A program made the translations under genes and the position numbers. From contig JANZNS010000003.1 of assembly GCA_025153445.1 (NCBI GenBank), positions 248,001 to 312,000 of the forward strand: a stretch of 64,000 nt of DNA, written 5' to 3'. Source of the stretch: Marinobacter sp. BGYM27 (lineage in GTDB: Bacteria; Pseudomonadota; Gammaproteobacteria; Pseudomonadales; Oleiphilaceae). Below, one piece after another: positions 27,077 through 35,478 of this stretch (positions are counted from its first letter, which is position 1; each line of letters starts with the position of its first letter). Below the pieces are notes generated by a model, which was not told where the DNA came from, made no database searches, and saw only the letters and a program-made list of their open reading frames with translations.

Positions 27077-28273
27077 ATGACAGACGTATTCGAAAGCAAC
27101 ACCGGACAACCGGTGTTGCACCTTCGCTCGCTGGCGTCCATTGACGCCATCAGCGAAGCCGAATGGGACCATTTCAGTGGCACCCGCTCACCTTTCCTCA
27201 GACACCGTTTCCTGTCAGCACTGGAGCACAGCCAATGCACCAGCGCGAAATCCGGCTGGACACCCGCTCACCTTGAGGTACTGCTGGACGGCGACCGTGT
27301 AGGCGTCATTCCCGCCTATCTCAAATCCCACTCAATGGGCGAGTATGTTTTTGACTGGGCCTGGGCCGACGCCTACGAGCGTTACGGTATAGCCTATTAT
27401 CCCAAGCTGCTCATGGCCGTTCCGTTCACCCCCTCCCAGGGGCCGCGCTTGCTGATCAATCCCGATGCCCGTGAGCGGATTACGCCAACCCAATTGCATC
27501 AGGCGCTGGAGAATGTCGCCGCCGCATTAGGCTGTCATTCCTGGCATCTGCTTTTTCCGAACGCGCATGATCAGGCACTGCTGCAAGCCCCGGGCAAGCT
27601 TCACCGGCTCGGCTGCCAGTTCCATTGGTTTAACCGGGATTACGCCTGCTTTGAAGATTTTCTCGCTACGCTGACATCCCGCAAAAGGAAATCCATTCGC
27701 AAGGAGCGCCGCCAGATTGAGGATCAGGGCATTCAGTTCGCCCACTTTCCTGGCGAATATCTCACCGACACGGTGCTGGATGCGTTCTATGTGTTTTATC
27801 AGGCTACCTATCTCAAACGTGGCCAACGTCCGTACCTGAACCGTGAGTTTTTTGCGCTGCTCAGAGAAAACCAACCAGAGCAACTGCACGTTATCATGGC
27901 GATTCAGGGTGACCGCATGATCGCCGGCGCCCTGTTTCTGATGGGCGACGACACCCTTTACGGTCGCTACTGGGGATGCCTTGAGGAATACCAGCACCTG
28001 CATTTCGAAACCTGTTATTACCAGGGTATCGAGCTGGCGATAAAGAAAGGTTTCCGCTGCTTTGACGCCGGCGCGCAAGGCGAACACAAACTGGTGAGAG
28101 GTTTCGAACCCCAACTGACGCACTCCTGGCACTGGGTTGAACACCCCGGGTTTCAGGAAGCGATAGAACGCTTTGTGGAGGAAGAAGCCGAAGGCATTAT
28201 CGGCTATAAAAACGCGGCACTTGAGGCGCTCCCCTACAGAAAAACTGACGGTGATGTAAAAACGCCTGAGTAA
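27077..28273 (+). CDS. FemAB-like GNAT-fold acyltransferase (DUF482 / PF04339 type)
   Basis: Protein of 398 aa, family length. Key blocks: SEAEWDHFSGTRSPFLRHRF (residues 26-45), GVIPAYLKSHSMGEYVFDWA, PSQGPRLLINPDARERI, LTSRKRKSIRKERRQI (about 200), MIAGALFLMGDDTLYGRYWG and FDAGAQGEHKLVRGFEP near 335. These are typical of the peptidoglycan-biosynthesis/recognition family, a double GNAT fold; the substrate is not established. The ribosome site of ATG 27077 is weak. No operon partner; it lies between cpxP and the ilv leader. Confidence 0.85.
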   Translation: MTDVFESNTGQPVLHLRSLASIDAISEAEWDHFSGTRSPFLRHRFLSALEHSQCTSAKSGWTPAHLEVLLDGDRVGVIPAYLKSHSMGEYVFDWAWADAYERYGIAYYPKLLMAVPFTPSQGPRLLINPDARERITPTQLHQALENVAAALGCHSWHLLFPNAHDQALLQAPGKLHRLGCQFHWFNRDYACFEDFLATLTSRKRKSIRKERRQIEDQGIQFAHFPGEYLTDTVLDAFYVFYQATYLKRGQRPYLNREFFALLRENQPEQLHVIMAIQGDRMIAGALFLMGDDTLYGRYWGCLEEYQHLHFETCYYQGIELAIKKGFRCFDAGAQGEHKLVRGFEPQLTHSWHWVEHPGFQEAIERFVEEEAEGIIGYKNAALEALPYRKTDGDVKTPE

Positions 28274-28360
28274 ATTAATTGCAGAAAAAGGTTGCCTGCC
28301 TCTTTCGGCTCAGGTTACATTTCGATCATCTGTTAACGTTTGTGGTCTAAAGATCCGTTT

Positions 28361-28453
28361 ATGACATTCCAATCTTTCGTCGTGATTATGAAGCTAGTCC
28401 TGGTGGTCGTCGTGCCAACCGGGGGCTTCTGCGTGAACGAGAGGATGAACTAG
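28361..28453 (+). CDS. ilv operon leader peptide
   Basis: Thirty-residue frame ending at TAG 28451-28453. Residues 7-18 read VVIMKLVLVVVV, ten of twelve being Val, Leu or Ile, then PTGGF. Such runs are the control codons of branched-chain amino acid attenuators. It lies 112 bp before ilvG and immediately before a rho-independent terminator. No strong ribosome site is visible, which is common in leader peptides. It differs in sequence from the E. coli IlvL and IvbL peptides as I recall them. Confidence 0.85.
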   Translation: MTFQSFVVIMKLVLVVVVPTGGFCVNERMN

Positions 28454-28517
28454 ACACCACATCCAGACTGAACACTCAAAAGCCCCCGGCACCGCAAGGT
28501 CCCGGGGGCTTTTTTTT
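28419..28517 (+). promoter_or_regulatory. Transcription attenuator of ilvGM
   Basis: Terminator: AAGCCCCCGG (28480-28489) pairs with CCGGGGGCTT (28502-28511) over a 12-nt loop, followed by a run of T to 28517. The same CCGGGGGCTT occurs at 28419-28428, just after the control codons, and could pair instead with 28480-28489 to form an antiterminator. Attenuation in response to charged Val/Leu/Ile tRNA is inferred from the family of such leaders. Confidence 0.85.
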
Positions 28518-28564
28518 GCACTGAAATCTGAACACACCGCACACGACAACAAAAGGGAACCATC

Positions 28565-30313
28565 GTGAACGCTGCACAGCACATACTGAAAACACTGAAA
28601 CGCCATCACATCGATACCGTTTTTGGCTATCCCGGCGGCTGCATTATGCCGCTGTACGATGCCCTGGTGTCAGATGAGGTCATGGGTGACGTGGACGGTA
28701 TCCAGCATGTGCTCTGTCGACACGAACAGGGTTGCGCACTGGCCGCAGACGGTTATGCCCGGGCAAGCGGGAAAGTCGGCGTCTGCATTGCTACGTCCGG
28801 CCCGGGAGCAACCAACCTGATCACCGGCGTGGCGAACGCCCACCGGGATTCGATCCCGATGCTGGTAATCACCGGTCAGGTACCCCGCAGCCTGATCGGC
28901 ACAGATGCGTTCCAGGAAACAGACGTTCTTGGCATGACGCTGGGCATCGTAAAGCACAGCTACCTTGTGACCTCGGCAGACGACGTGCCGCATGTTATGG
29001 AACAGGCACTGGCACTTGCGACCTCTGGAAGACCGGGACCGGTCTGGGTTGATATCCCCAAAGACATCTTGCTGGCAGACACCAGCGAACAGGCCCATAC
29101 CTGCAAGCAGCCGACTGCAGCAGAAACGCTCGACACCGACGCAATCGCACAAGCTATCGATCTGCTCAGCAACGCAAAACGGCCGCTGATCTACAGCGGC
29201 GGCGGCGTGAGTCTGGCTCAGGCAGAGGCGGCCTTCAGACAATTTGCGAGTAAAACAGCCATACCCAACGTGGTAACGCTGAAGGGAATCGGAAATCCCG
29301 GCAATGCCAACCCGGATCAGCTCGGCATGCTCGGTATGCACGGCTCCCGCGCAGCGAATCTGGCCGTTGATGCCTGCGATCTGTTGCTGGTCATCGGCGC
29401 ACGACTGGACGATCGGGCCACCGGCAAGCTCAGCGGGTTTGCGCCAAACGCACGGATGATCCATATCGATGCTGACCCTGCCGAATTGGGCAAGCTGCGT
29501 CAGGCTGACGTCACGCTTCGCGGCGACCTTGGCAGGATTCTCGATACGCTGACGGCATCGCTCACGCCCTGCGCTGTCGAGCTCACCGATTGGCGGCAGC
29601 AATGCCGTACCTGGAGGACAACCTACGGCTTCAAAGCGGCCAGCAACGACGAGCCGTATGCGCCGATCTCCGGGCCGGCGTTTATTCGTCAACTATCCGA
29701 GATTACGCCTGATGACACCACGATCGCCTGCGACGTCGGGCAGCATCAGATGTGGGTGGCCCAATATTTCGACTTTAACCACCCCCGCAATCACCTGACC
29801 AGTGGCGGCCTGGGCACCATGGGGTACGGTCTGCCAGCTGCTATTGGCGCTCAGTTCGCCCGCCCCGGCCGTCCGGTTATCAATGTCAGCGGTGATGGCT
29901 CATTCATGATGAATGCCCAGGAACTGGCCACCATCAGACGTCACCGGTTACCGGTGAAAATCATCATCATGGACAACCAATGCCTGGGCATGGTGCGCCA
30001 GCAGCAAGAGCTGTTCTACGACAACAGGGAAAGCCAGATCAATCTGGACGACAACCCCGATTTTGTCGCCCTGGCCCGGGCCTTTGACATACCCGCGCTG
30101 CATGTCGACCGCTCAGAACAAGTGCGTCGGGGCATTGAAACCATTCTGGCCTACGACGGCCCGATGCTGCTTCACGTAGCCATCGCCAGGGAAGATAACG
30201 TCTGGCCGATCGTAAAGCCGGGTGAATCAAACCGGGAAATGCTGGATGCATCCACTATTCAACGCCAAACCAACATGACTGAAAAAATGCCATTGAGAGG
30301 GACCATCGCATGA
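28565..30313 (+). CDS. ilvG: Acetolactate synthase II large (catalytic) subunit
   Basis: Thiamine-diphosphate enzyme of 582 aa that condenses pyruvate with pyruvate or 2-ketobutyrate, the first common step of valine, leucine and isoleucine synthesis. N-terminal ThDP domain: FGYPGGCIMPLYDAL and the catalytic Glu in RHEQGCALAADGYAR (about residue 52). Central FAD-type domain contains VIGARLDDRATGKLSGF. The C-terminal ThDP site has GDGSFMMNAQELATIRRHRL with the metal Asp and MDNQCLGMVRQQQ. GTG 28565 follows AAAGGGAACC. Controlled by the attenuator just upstream; overlaps ilvM by 4 nt. Confidence 0.96.
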   Translation: MNAAQHILKTLKRHHIDTVFGYPGGCIMPLYDALVSDEVMGDVDGIQHVLCRHEQGCALAADGYARASGKVGVCIATSGPGATNLITGVANAHRDSIPMLVITGQVPRSLIGTDAFQETDVLGMTLGIVKHSYLVTSADDVPHVMEQALALATSGRPGPVWVDIPKDILLADTSEQAHTCKQPTAAETLDTDAIAQAIDLLSNAKRPLIYSGGGVSLAQAEAAFRQFASKTAIPNVVTLKGIGNPGNANPDQLGMLGMHGSRAANLAVDACDLLLVIGARLDDRATGKLSGFAPNARMIHIDADPAELGKLRQADVTLRGDLGRILDTLTASLTPCAVELTDWRQQCRTWRTTYGFKAASNDEPYAPISGPAFIRQLSEITPDDTTIACDVGQHQMWVAQYFDFNHPRNHLTSGGLGTMGYGLPAAIGAQFARPGRPVINVSGDGSFMMNAQELATIRRHRLPVKIIIMDNQCLGMVRQQQELFYDNRESQINLDDNPDFVALARAFDIPALHVDRSEQVRRGIETILAYDGPMLLHVAIAREDNVWPIVKPGESNREMLDASTIQRQTNMTEKMPLRGTIA

Positions 30314-30588
30314 ACGCTTCAGACCCTATTATCAGCCATCGAATGCAATGTCGTATGGATGCCGAACCGGCGGCACTGGAGCGGCTGTGTCAGGTGGTGC
30401 GGATCCGCGGCTTCACGATTGAGAAGATGCAGGTGCAGATGGGGCGGGGAGTTCTGGATATCGAGCTGACGGTCAAAGGTGAGCGCGCCGTCCAGATGCT
30501 GGCCAGTCAGTTGGAAAAACTACAGACGGTCACAGGGCTCACGCTGGGCGAAGAACGGTCGACCGGTCAGTTACAGCACAGCGCCTGA
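30310..30588 (+). CDS. ilvM: Acetolactate synthase II small (regulatory) subunit
   Basis: ACT-domain protein of 92 aa, IlvM length. Core segments are MDAEPAALERLCQVVRIRGF and DIELTVKGERAVQMLASQLE. It binds and activates the IlvG subunit; AHAS II enzymes are comparatively insensitive to valine in E. coli. ATGA overlap with ilvG gives coupled, near-equal translation. The remaining ilv genes (ilvE, ilvD, ilvA) do not follow; a terminator closes the operon. Confidence 0.92.
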   Translation: MNASDPIISHRMQCRMDAEPAALERLCQVVRIRGFTIEKMQVQMGRGVLDIELTVKGERAVQMLASQLEKLQTVTGLTLGEERSTGQLQHSA

Positions 30589-30592
30589 TCCG

Positions 30593-30629
30593 CAAACAGC
30601 GGGATCCCGTAGGTTGATCCCGCTGTTTG
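30593..30629. terminator. Hairpin closing ilvGM
   Basis: CAAACAGCGGGATC pairs perfectly with GATCCCGCTGTTTG, a 14-bp stem with a 9-nt loop. It sits 4 bp after ilvM and 5 bp before the stop of the convergent gene, so it can serve both. No long T run. Confidence 0.75.
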
Positions 30630-30634
30630 TCAGG

Positions 30635-31930
30635 CTATTCCCCTGCAACCGAACGGTAACCGGAAGCTGCCTGCTTGTGTTCGCGCGAGCGTTCCAGCAG
30701 CTCACGCTGGAGTTCTTTCAGCTTCTCGAAGTAATCCAGAAGTGGCGATTCGGAGATATCCAGTGATCGACGGTTTTCAACAAAGGCTTTCTGCTGCTCG
30801 CGGATTTCGTTGAGCTTCTCCAGCGCCGCACGGATCGTTTCAGCCCGGGCCGCTTCCAAAGCAGACGGCTGCGCCTCCTGAGCGTCTGGCATTGCCGGTG
30901 TCGCGGCATTGCCTGCATCGCTTTGGTTCACCAGATCAATCTCTTCCAACGTGCGCACATCGCCATCGGTGGTGAGATAAATGCCGGTTCCCTTGATCTG
31001 TCCCAGTGGCACGCCCTGGCTGCTGGTGAGCGTGTATTGGTCTTCGGCGTTATCGACATAAAGCGCTTTCACGCCCACTTCTTCAAGTGACCTGAGCTCT
31101 TCGTTACCGTCTGCGGTCTGCACCCAGACTTTGAGCTGGCTGAAGATGGCGTCGTTCTCGTCAATCCAGCGATTGCCGTCATCATCGTACTGCGCCAGGT
31201 CACCAAAACCGGAGCCGCTTTGTGGGCCGAACAGTTCACTGCCGTCATCCACCGTGCCGTTTTCATTGCGATCAAATACCAGATACCCGCTTCCGCTGCC
31301 GAGCTGAGCCAGCGACTCGTTGTCGCCATCGCCGTCCAGATCAAAGTCAAACAGGGTATCCGCCAGATGTGCCGTGTCAGCACCAAAGTTGATCACTAAC
31401 GGATCAGTCGCCGGGCGCTCTTCGATTCGCAGTGATTCGCTGTACTCATACTGACGGCTTTGGGACTGCCGCAAGGACAAGCTGAATTCAATGCTCTCGC
31501 CGTCGCTGGTCTGGATGGAACCGGTGGCCGTCACCATTCGGGACTGAGACTGCGACACAAAGGTATATTGCCCGGCCGAAACCGAGAGGCTGCCGCCCGC
31601 AGTGCTAGCCGCGGGGGCCCCCAGTGCGGCGCGACTGATCGAGATCGCTTGCTGACCGCTTACCAGAAATGACGTGGCTTGCTGAGCAAAGGCCTCCGAC
31701 ACAAAGTTCCGTGACCCGCCCGAGCCTGTTGATACTGAGGAAGAACTGCTGAAGGCGTTGGTATCGCGGGAAGAATAGCGATACGTCGCCTCACGGCTGA
31801 TGTCGATAGCCTGCCCGTTCCGGGGCGACACTCCACCTGACTCTTGATTGATACGAAGCTGGCTCTGATCAATAAAAGACGACTGCCGGCTGTTTTGAGA
31901 AAGAAAATTAATCTGGCTGTTAGTGATCAT
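30635..31930 (-). CDS. Large hypothetical protein with acidic calcium-binding-like repeats
   Basis: Protein of 431 aa without an obvious signal peptide. The N-terminal 130 residues are Ser/Gln-rich. Residues about 195-275 hold Asp-rich loops resembling dockerin/VCBS calcium sites: DFDLDGDGDNE, FDRNENGTVDDGSELFGPQ and YDDDGNRWIDENDAIF. A beta region follows (VQTADGNEELRSLEEVGVKA) and the last 80 residues form a charged coiled coil (LEKLNEIREQQKAFVENRRS). Pseudomonads and relatives have proteins with the same middle block; their function is not known to me. ATG 31930 is preferred over the frame start at 31984. Confidence 0.75.
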   Translation of the reverse strand: MITNSQINFLSQNSRQSSFIDQSQLRINQESGGVSPRNGQAIDISREATYRYSSRDTNAFSSSSSVSTGSGGSRNFVSEAFAQQATSFLVSGQQAISISRAALGAPAASTAGGSLSVSAGQYTFVSQSQSRMVTATGSIQTSDGESIEFSLSLRQSQSRQYEYSESLRIEERPATDPLVINFGADTAHLADTLFDFDLDGDGDNESLAQLGSGSGYLVFDRNENGTVDDGSELFGPQSGSGFGDLAQYDDDGNRWIDENDAIFSQLKVWVQTADGNEELRSLEEVGVKALYVDNAEDQYTLTSSQGVPLGQIKGTGIYLTTDGDVRTLEEIDLVNQSDAGNAATPAMPDAQEAQPSALEAARAETIRAALEKLNEIREQQKAFVENRRSLDISESPLLDYFEKLKELQRELLERSREHKQAASGYRSVAGE

Positions 31931-32051
31931 GAGCCGGACCCCGATAATAGTTAGGATACTTCTATTATCGGCAGGATCGGGCAAATCTTGAGTTTTTTAC
32001 GCTCAATAAACACCAGTGGGGTTAGTGAGGTAGCGTCTGGATGCGAATACT

Positions 32052-32081
32052 CCAGGCAAGGACGGCCAGTTACTTGCCTGG
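32052..32081 (-). terminator. Hairpin downstream of the PEP-CTERM protein gene
   Basis: CCAGGCAAG and CTTGCCTGG form a perfect 9-bp stem with a 12-nt loop, 16 bp past the stop of the minus-strand gene. There is no T tract on either side. Confidence 0.45.
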
Positions 32082-32097
32082 ATCAGGTCAGAGGCGT

Positions 32098-32931
32098 TCA
32101 GGCCATAAAGCGACGGCGTAATCCAAGCCCGATTAGGCCCAGCCCCAACAATGCCAGAGGTGCAGGCTCCGGTACTTCGTTAGGATTATCGGGGTCACCC
32201 GCACCCTGACAGCCGGGCGCGGTGGGGTTGGCATCACAGAAGTCGATTGTTTCCTGAAGCTTGGCTGTCGCAAACATGTCCACAAAGTCGCTAACAACCT
32301 GCGAATCAGTGGTGTTCAGCCCATTGAGATCAAACACCTGACCACCATGATTGGTCGCCAGATCACCAATTGAGGTAACAGTGCTACTTCCGCTCAGTAC
32401 AGCATTATAAAGCGCGTTGCTATCTGTCAGCAGTTGGTCAATTGATGCAAAGGTTACAGCATTTCCGCCGATTGTACCGGCAAATGTGCTGTCTCCATTT
32501 GATGGCTCATCAGTAAATATTATGAAATTTTTCAACGCATTAGATCGGAAGCTAAACAGATCACTCTGACCGTCCAGCGCATTGAGAGCGTAGGCTGAAG
32601 CCGTGTATGCCGGCTCAGTACCGCCACTTGTAAGCAGCCCTTGAGCCGCCGTAGCAAATGACGCAGGATCAGTAAGATCCGTCAGCGTTCTGGGCTTTAC
32701 TTGGGAATTGCCGTAGCCAACAAGACCGTATTGAGCATCAACGCCTCCGGCAGACAGAATGGACGCAAACTGCCCGATATTCGTCCTGAGGTTTGCTTGC
32801 ACATTACCCATTGACCCCGATTCATCAACAATCATGACGATATCGGTAAGAATAATGGAATGCGCCGCCGGCGCTGAGATCGAAAGTGCGGCTCCCGAAA
32901 GCGCTGCACCAAACCAGGTATGAATTTTCAT
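32098..32931 (-). CDS. von Willebrand factor A protein with PEP-CTERM sorting signal
   Basis: Exported protein of 277 aa. Signal peptide at residues 1-25 (WFGAALSGAALSISAPAAHS). The VWA domain opens with IVMIVDESGSMGNVQANLRT, a full DxSxS metal-ion site, and continues through about residue 215 (FIIFTDEPSNGD, TNHGGQVFDLNGL). A short Cys-containing linker (DFCDANPTAPGCQG) leads to VPEPAPLALLGLGLIGLGLR and a basic end RRRFMA, the PEP-CTERM tripartite signal that exosortase/EpsH recognises. ATG 32931 follows GGAGAG. No exosortase gene is in this window. Confidence 0.9.
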   Translation of the reverse strand: MKIHTWFGAALSGAALSISAPAAHSIILTDIVMIVDESGSMGNVQANLRTNIGQFASILSAGGVDAQYGLVGYGNSQVKPRTLTDLTDPASFATAAQGLLTSGGTEPAYTASAYALNALDGQSDLFSFRSNALKNFIIFTDEPSNGDSTFAGTIGGNAVTFASIDQLLTDSNALYNAVLSGSSTVTSIGDLATNHGGQVFDLNGLNTTDSQVVSDFVDMFATAKLQETIDFCDANPTAPGCQGAGDPDNPNEVPEPAPLALLGLGLIGLGLRRRFMA

Positions 32932-33125
32932 GTCACTCTCCATCGTTTTATGAAAATACCCCGATATACAGCCTTTCAGGATAACTACGTCGCTTTTTGA
33001 CAGGAGCATAATCCTGACCATCGATTTAAAACGCGACCTAAAACAGGGAGATAAAAAATGAACACCGTGCCACATCCAACAGCACCGTTAACTATTTCGA
33101 CAGGCACCGGCACCCCGAAATCAAA

Positions 33126-33154
33126 ATGCCGCCGAAGCTAAGCCTCGGCGGCAT
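33126..33154 (-). terminator. Rho-independent terminator of the TonB receptor gene
   Basis: ATGCCGCCGA and TCGGCGGCAT form a 10-bp stem with a 9-nt loop 26 bp past the stop. On the minus strand it is followed by TTTTGATTT, a U-rich run. Confidence 0.8.
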
Positions 33155-33180
33155 CTGGCAATGCTCGAAAACGGATGTGG

Positions 33181-35346
33181 TCAGAAGCTATAGCCAACCT
33201 TTGCTTCAACTGAGCGCTCTGCACCAAACCAACAGTTCAGCCCGTCAAAGCAGGAGTAATAGCGCTCATCCAACAGGTTGTTGACCGACAGCCCCACGGT
33301 GGCGCCACGCAAGGCTGTGCTGGCGTATCCCAGATCATAGCCCAATGCGATGTCCAACAATGTGGCATCGGGTACTTTGTCGGTATTGAGCGCATCCAGC
33401 TCAGCTTCACCGATGTAGCGCACCCCCATCCCTGCCCGGGTACCGGCCAGCACGCCATCAAAGAAGGTATAGTCGGCCCAGGCGGAGATAAGCTGTTCCG
33501 GCACCCAGACAGGGGTTTTGCCCTCAAGGCCACTGTTGTCCTCGGTCACTTCCACATCCTGGTAGGTGTAGTTGAATGACAACATCAGGCTATCAATCGG
33601 TCGGGTGCTGGCTTCAAGCTCAACGCCCTGAGAGCGCACTTCACCGGTCTGGATTTTGTCATAGGCTGTACCGCTCGGGTCCCGGGTCGGCACTTTCTGT
33701 TTGTCGATCCGATAGACGGCAGCCGACAGGGAGGTCTTGTCATCTGGCGTGTGATACTTCACACCTGTTTCCCACTGCTGTGCGGTCGAGGGCTCAAACC
33801 GATCGCCCGAGCTGTCAACGCCGGTCAGTGGCTCAAAGCTCTCTGCATAGCTCAGGAAAGGCGAGATGCCGTTATTGAATTCATACAGCGCACCCGCGCG
33901 GAACGAGACGTTTTCTTCTGAATCTTTCACATCAATCGGCGCGCTGTATTGGCGACCCTGTTCTTTACCCTCATACCGGTCATAACGAGCACCGGCAATC
34001 AGGACCAGTTGATCGATCCGAACCTGATCCTGCAGATAAAAGCCCAGCTGTTCCTTCGACAGGTCAAAGTCACTCGAGTAGCCAGACGCCGCGAAGTCCA
34101 GCGAGTCCGGATCAATCTGGTAATAATCCGGCGCGAACAGATCAATCGAAGGGGCCGCTGCATCTTCGTATTTGATGTTGGAATCGAGGTACAGGTAATC
34201 AATGCCGACCAGCAGGTTATGCTCCAGCGCACCGGTATCAAACAGACCGGACAACTGGTTATCCACCGTAACGCCACGAGTTGCTTCATCGGTCAGATAA
34301 GCGCGGCGCGCCAGCGTACGTTTGTCAGCCGCCAAGCCGGTGCGTTCGCCATTCACCAGATAGGCAGTGGCGTCGGTGTAGGTATTCTCCTGATAGGCCG
34401 TCGCATCTGTGTAGCGGAAATTGTGGAGGAAGGTCCAGTTGTCATTAAAGCGATGGTTGATCTTGTAACCGACCATCGCGACTTCCCGCTCGTACAGATC
34501 CCAGTTGGCGTCACCGGAAAAACTGTCAACCGGCAGCTCGCCATTGGGGTTGTCCTGAAACAGCCCTTCCGCCGGCAGCGTGCTGTACACCCCCATCTCC
34601 GGGTCTTTCTGGTAATAGACGTTAAAATTGATCAGCGTGTCGTCACTGAGCTGCCAGTCAACAGACGGTGCGATCATCACGCGCTCTTCTTCAGAGGTTT
34701 TCGCTTGTCCGTCTTTCTGGCGGGCAAGCCCGACCACGCTGTATGACAGATCAGAATCCCCCAGCTGCCCCGCACTTTCGAAGCTGCCTTCCAGCAAGTT
34801 ATTGGTGCCGGTCGCCATTTCAACATGGTTATAACGCTCTGTGCTGGGCGACTTGCCAATCAGATTCACCATCCCTCCGGGGGGCATTGAGCCGTAGAGT
34901 GATGAGGTCGGCCCTTTGAACACCTCGATTTGCTCAACCGCCATCAGGTCGATCTGGGGCTGCAGGTTCCAGTCGTTATACAGCAGCTGCAGGCCGTCAT
35001 AATAATTCTGGTAATTGATGAAACCGCGGATATTGAACAGATCTGAACGGGTAACCGCCCCGCCCCGAAGCTCGGTGTTCACGCCGGGGGAATAGCGCAG
35101 CGCACTGGCAACCGAAGTGGCGTCCCGCATTTCGAGCCCCTCACGATCCAGCACAGTGATGCTCTGGGGTGTTTCTTCCGGGGTCAGCGCTGTTTTGGTT
35201 GCGGTGTTGCGGTAGGTATCGCCATAAACAGTCAATGTCTCCAGCGAAACGGATTCATCGCCTTCAGCTGCATGGGCTGCTGTCGATATGACGGCCAGCA
35301 CTGCCACAGACAACACAGAACGCTGGAAAAGGGGTCGGGTAATCAT
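33181..35346 (-). CDS. TonB-dependent siderophore receptor
   Basis: Outer-membrane receptor of 721 aa. Signal peptide at residues 1-26 (SVLSVAVLAVISTAAHA). A TonB-box-like ETLTVYGD lies at about 35. The plug domain at about 50-160 has EETPQSITVLDREGLEMRDA, YSPGVNTELRGG and QIEVFKGPTSSLYGSMPPGG. The 22-strand barrel ends with VEAKVGYSF and the terminal Phe. The plug pattern matches the hydroxamate/FhuA-type siderophore receptor family; the ligand is unknown. ATG 35346 follows AGGAG. A Fur box lies in its promoter, so iron repression is expected; an AraC regulator lies directly upstream. Confidence 0.93.
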   Translation of the reverse strand: MITRPLFQRSVLSVAVLAVISTAAHAAEGDESVSLETLTVYGDTYRNTATKTALTPEETPQSITVLDREGLEMRDATSVASALRYSPGVNTELRGGAVTRSDLFNIRGFINYQNYYDGLQLLYNDWNLQPQIDLMAVEQIEVFKGPTSSLYGSMPPGGMVNLIGKSPSTERYNHVEMATGTNNLLEGSFESAGQLGDSDLSYSVVGLARQKDGQAKTSEEERVMIAPSVDWQLSDDTLINFNVYYQKDPEMGVYSTLPAEGLFQDNPNGELPVDSFSGDANWDLYEREVAMVGYKINHRFNDNWTFLHNFRYTDATAYQENTYTDATAYLVNGERTGLAADKRTLARRAYLTDEATRGVTVDNQLSGLFDTGALEHNLLVGIDYLYLDSNIKYEDAAAPSIDLFAPDYYQIDPDSLDFAASGYSSDFDLSKEQLGFYLQDQVRIDQLVLIAGARYDRYEGKEQGRQYSAPIDVKDSEENVSFRAGALYEFNNGISPFLSYAESFEPLTGVDSSGDRFEPSTAQQWETGVKYHTPDDKTSLSAAVYRIDKQKVPTRDPSGTAYDKIQTGEVRSQGVELEASTRPIDSLMLSFNYTYQDVEVTEDNSGLEGKTPVWVPEQLISAWADYTFFDGVLAGTRAGMGVRYIGEAELDALNTDKVPDATLLDIALGYDLGYASTALRGATVGLSVNNLLDERYYSCFDGLNCWFGAERSVEAKVGYSF

Positions 35347-35389
35347 GGAATCTACTGCTCCTGAATGAACGCACAACGTCTTTTTAAAT

Positions 35390-35408
35390 AATAATGATTC
35401 CCATTATA
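35390..35408. promoter_or_regulatory. Fur box upstream of the siderophore receptor
   Basis: Read on the minus strand, TATAATGGGAATCATTATT agrees at 15 of 19 positions with the Fur consensus GATAATGATAATCATTATC. It lies 44 bp before the receptor start, overlapping the expected core promoter. Confidence 0.8.
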
Positions 35409-35478
35409 GTTTTTAGAGCCCAGCCACACTTAACCAAATGGTGCATGAAGCAGGCACCAAGCCAGGGCTAAAAAAGCA

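Noticed and set aside
28670-29692. 340-codon open frame on the minus strand
   Set aside because: Antisense to ilvG; cysteine- and arginine-rich translation typical of shadow frames.
33949-34746. 265-codon frame on the plus strand
   Set aside because: Antisense to the TonB receptor gene; repeated Val/Arg/Gln composition reflects barrel-strand codons.
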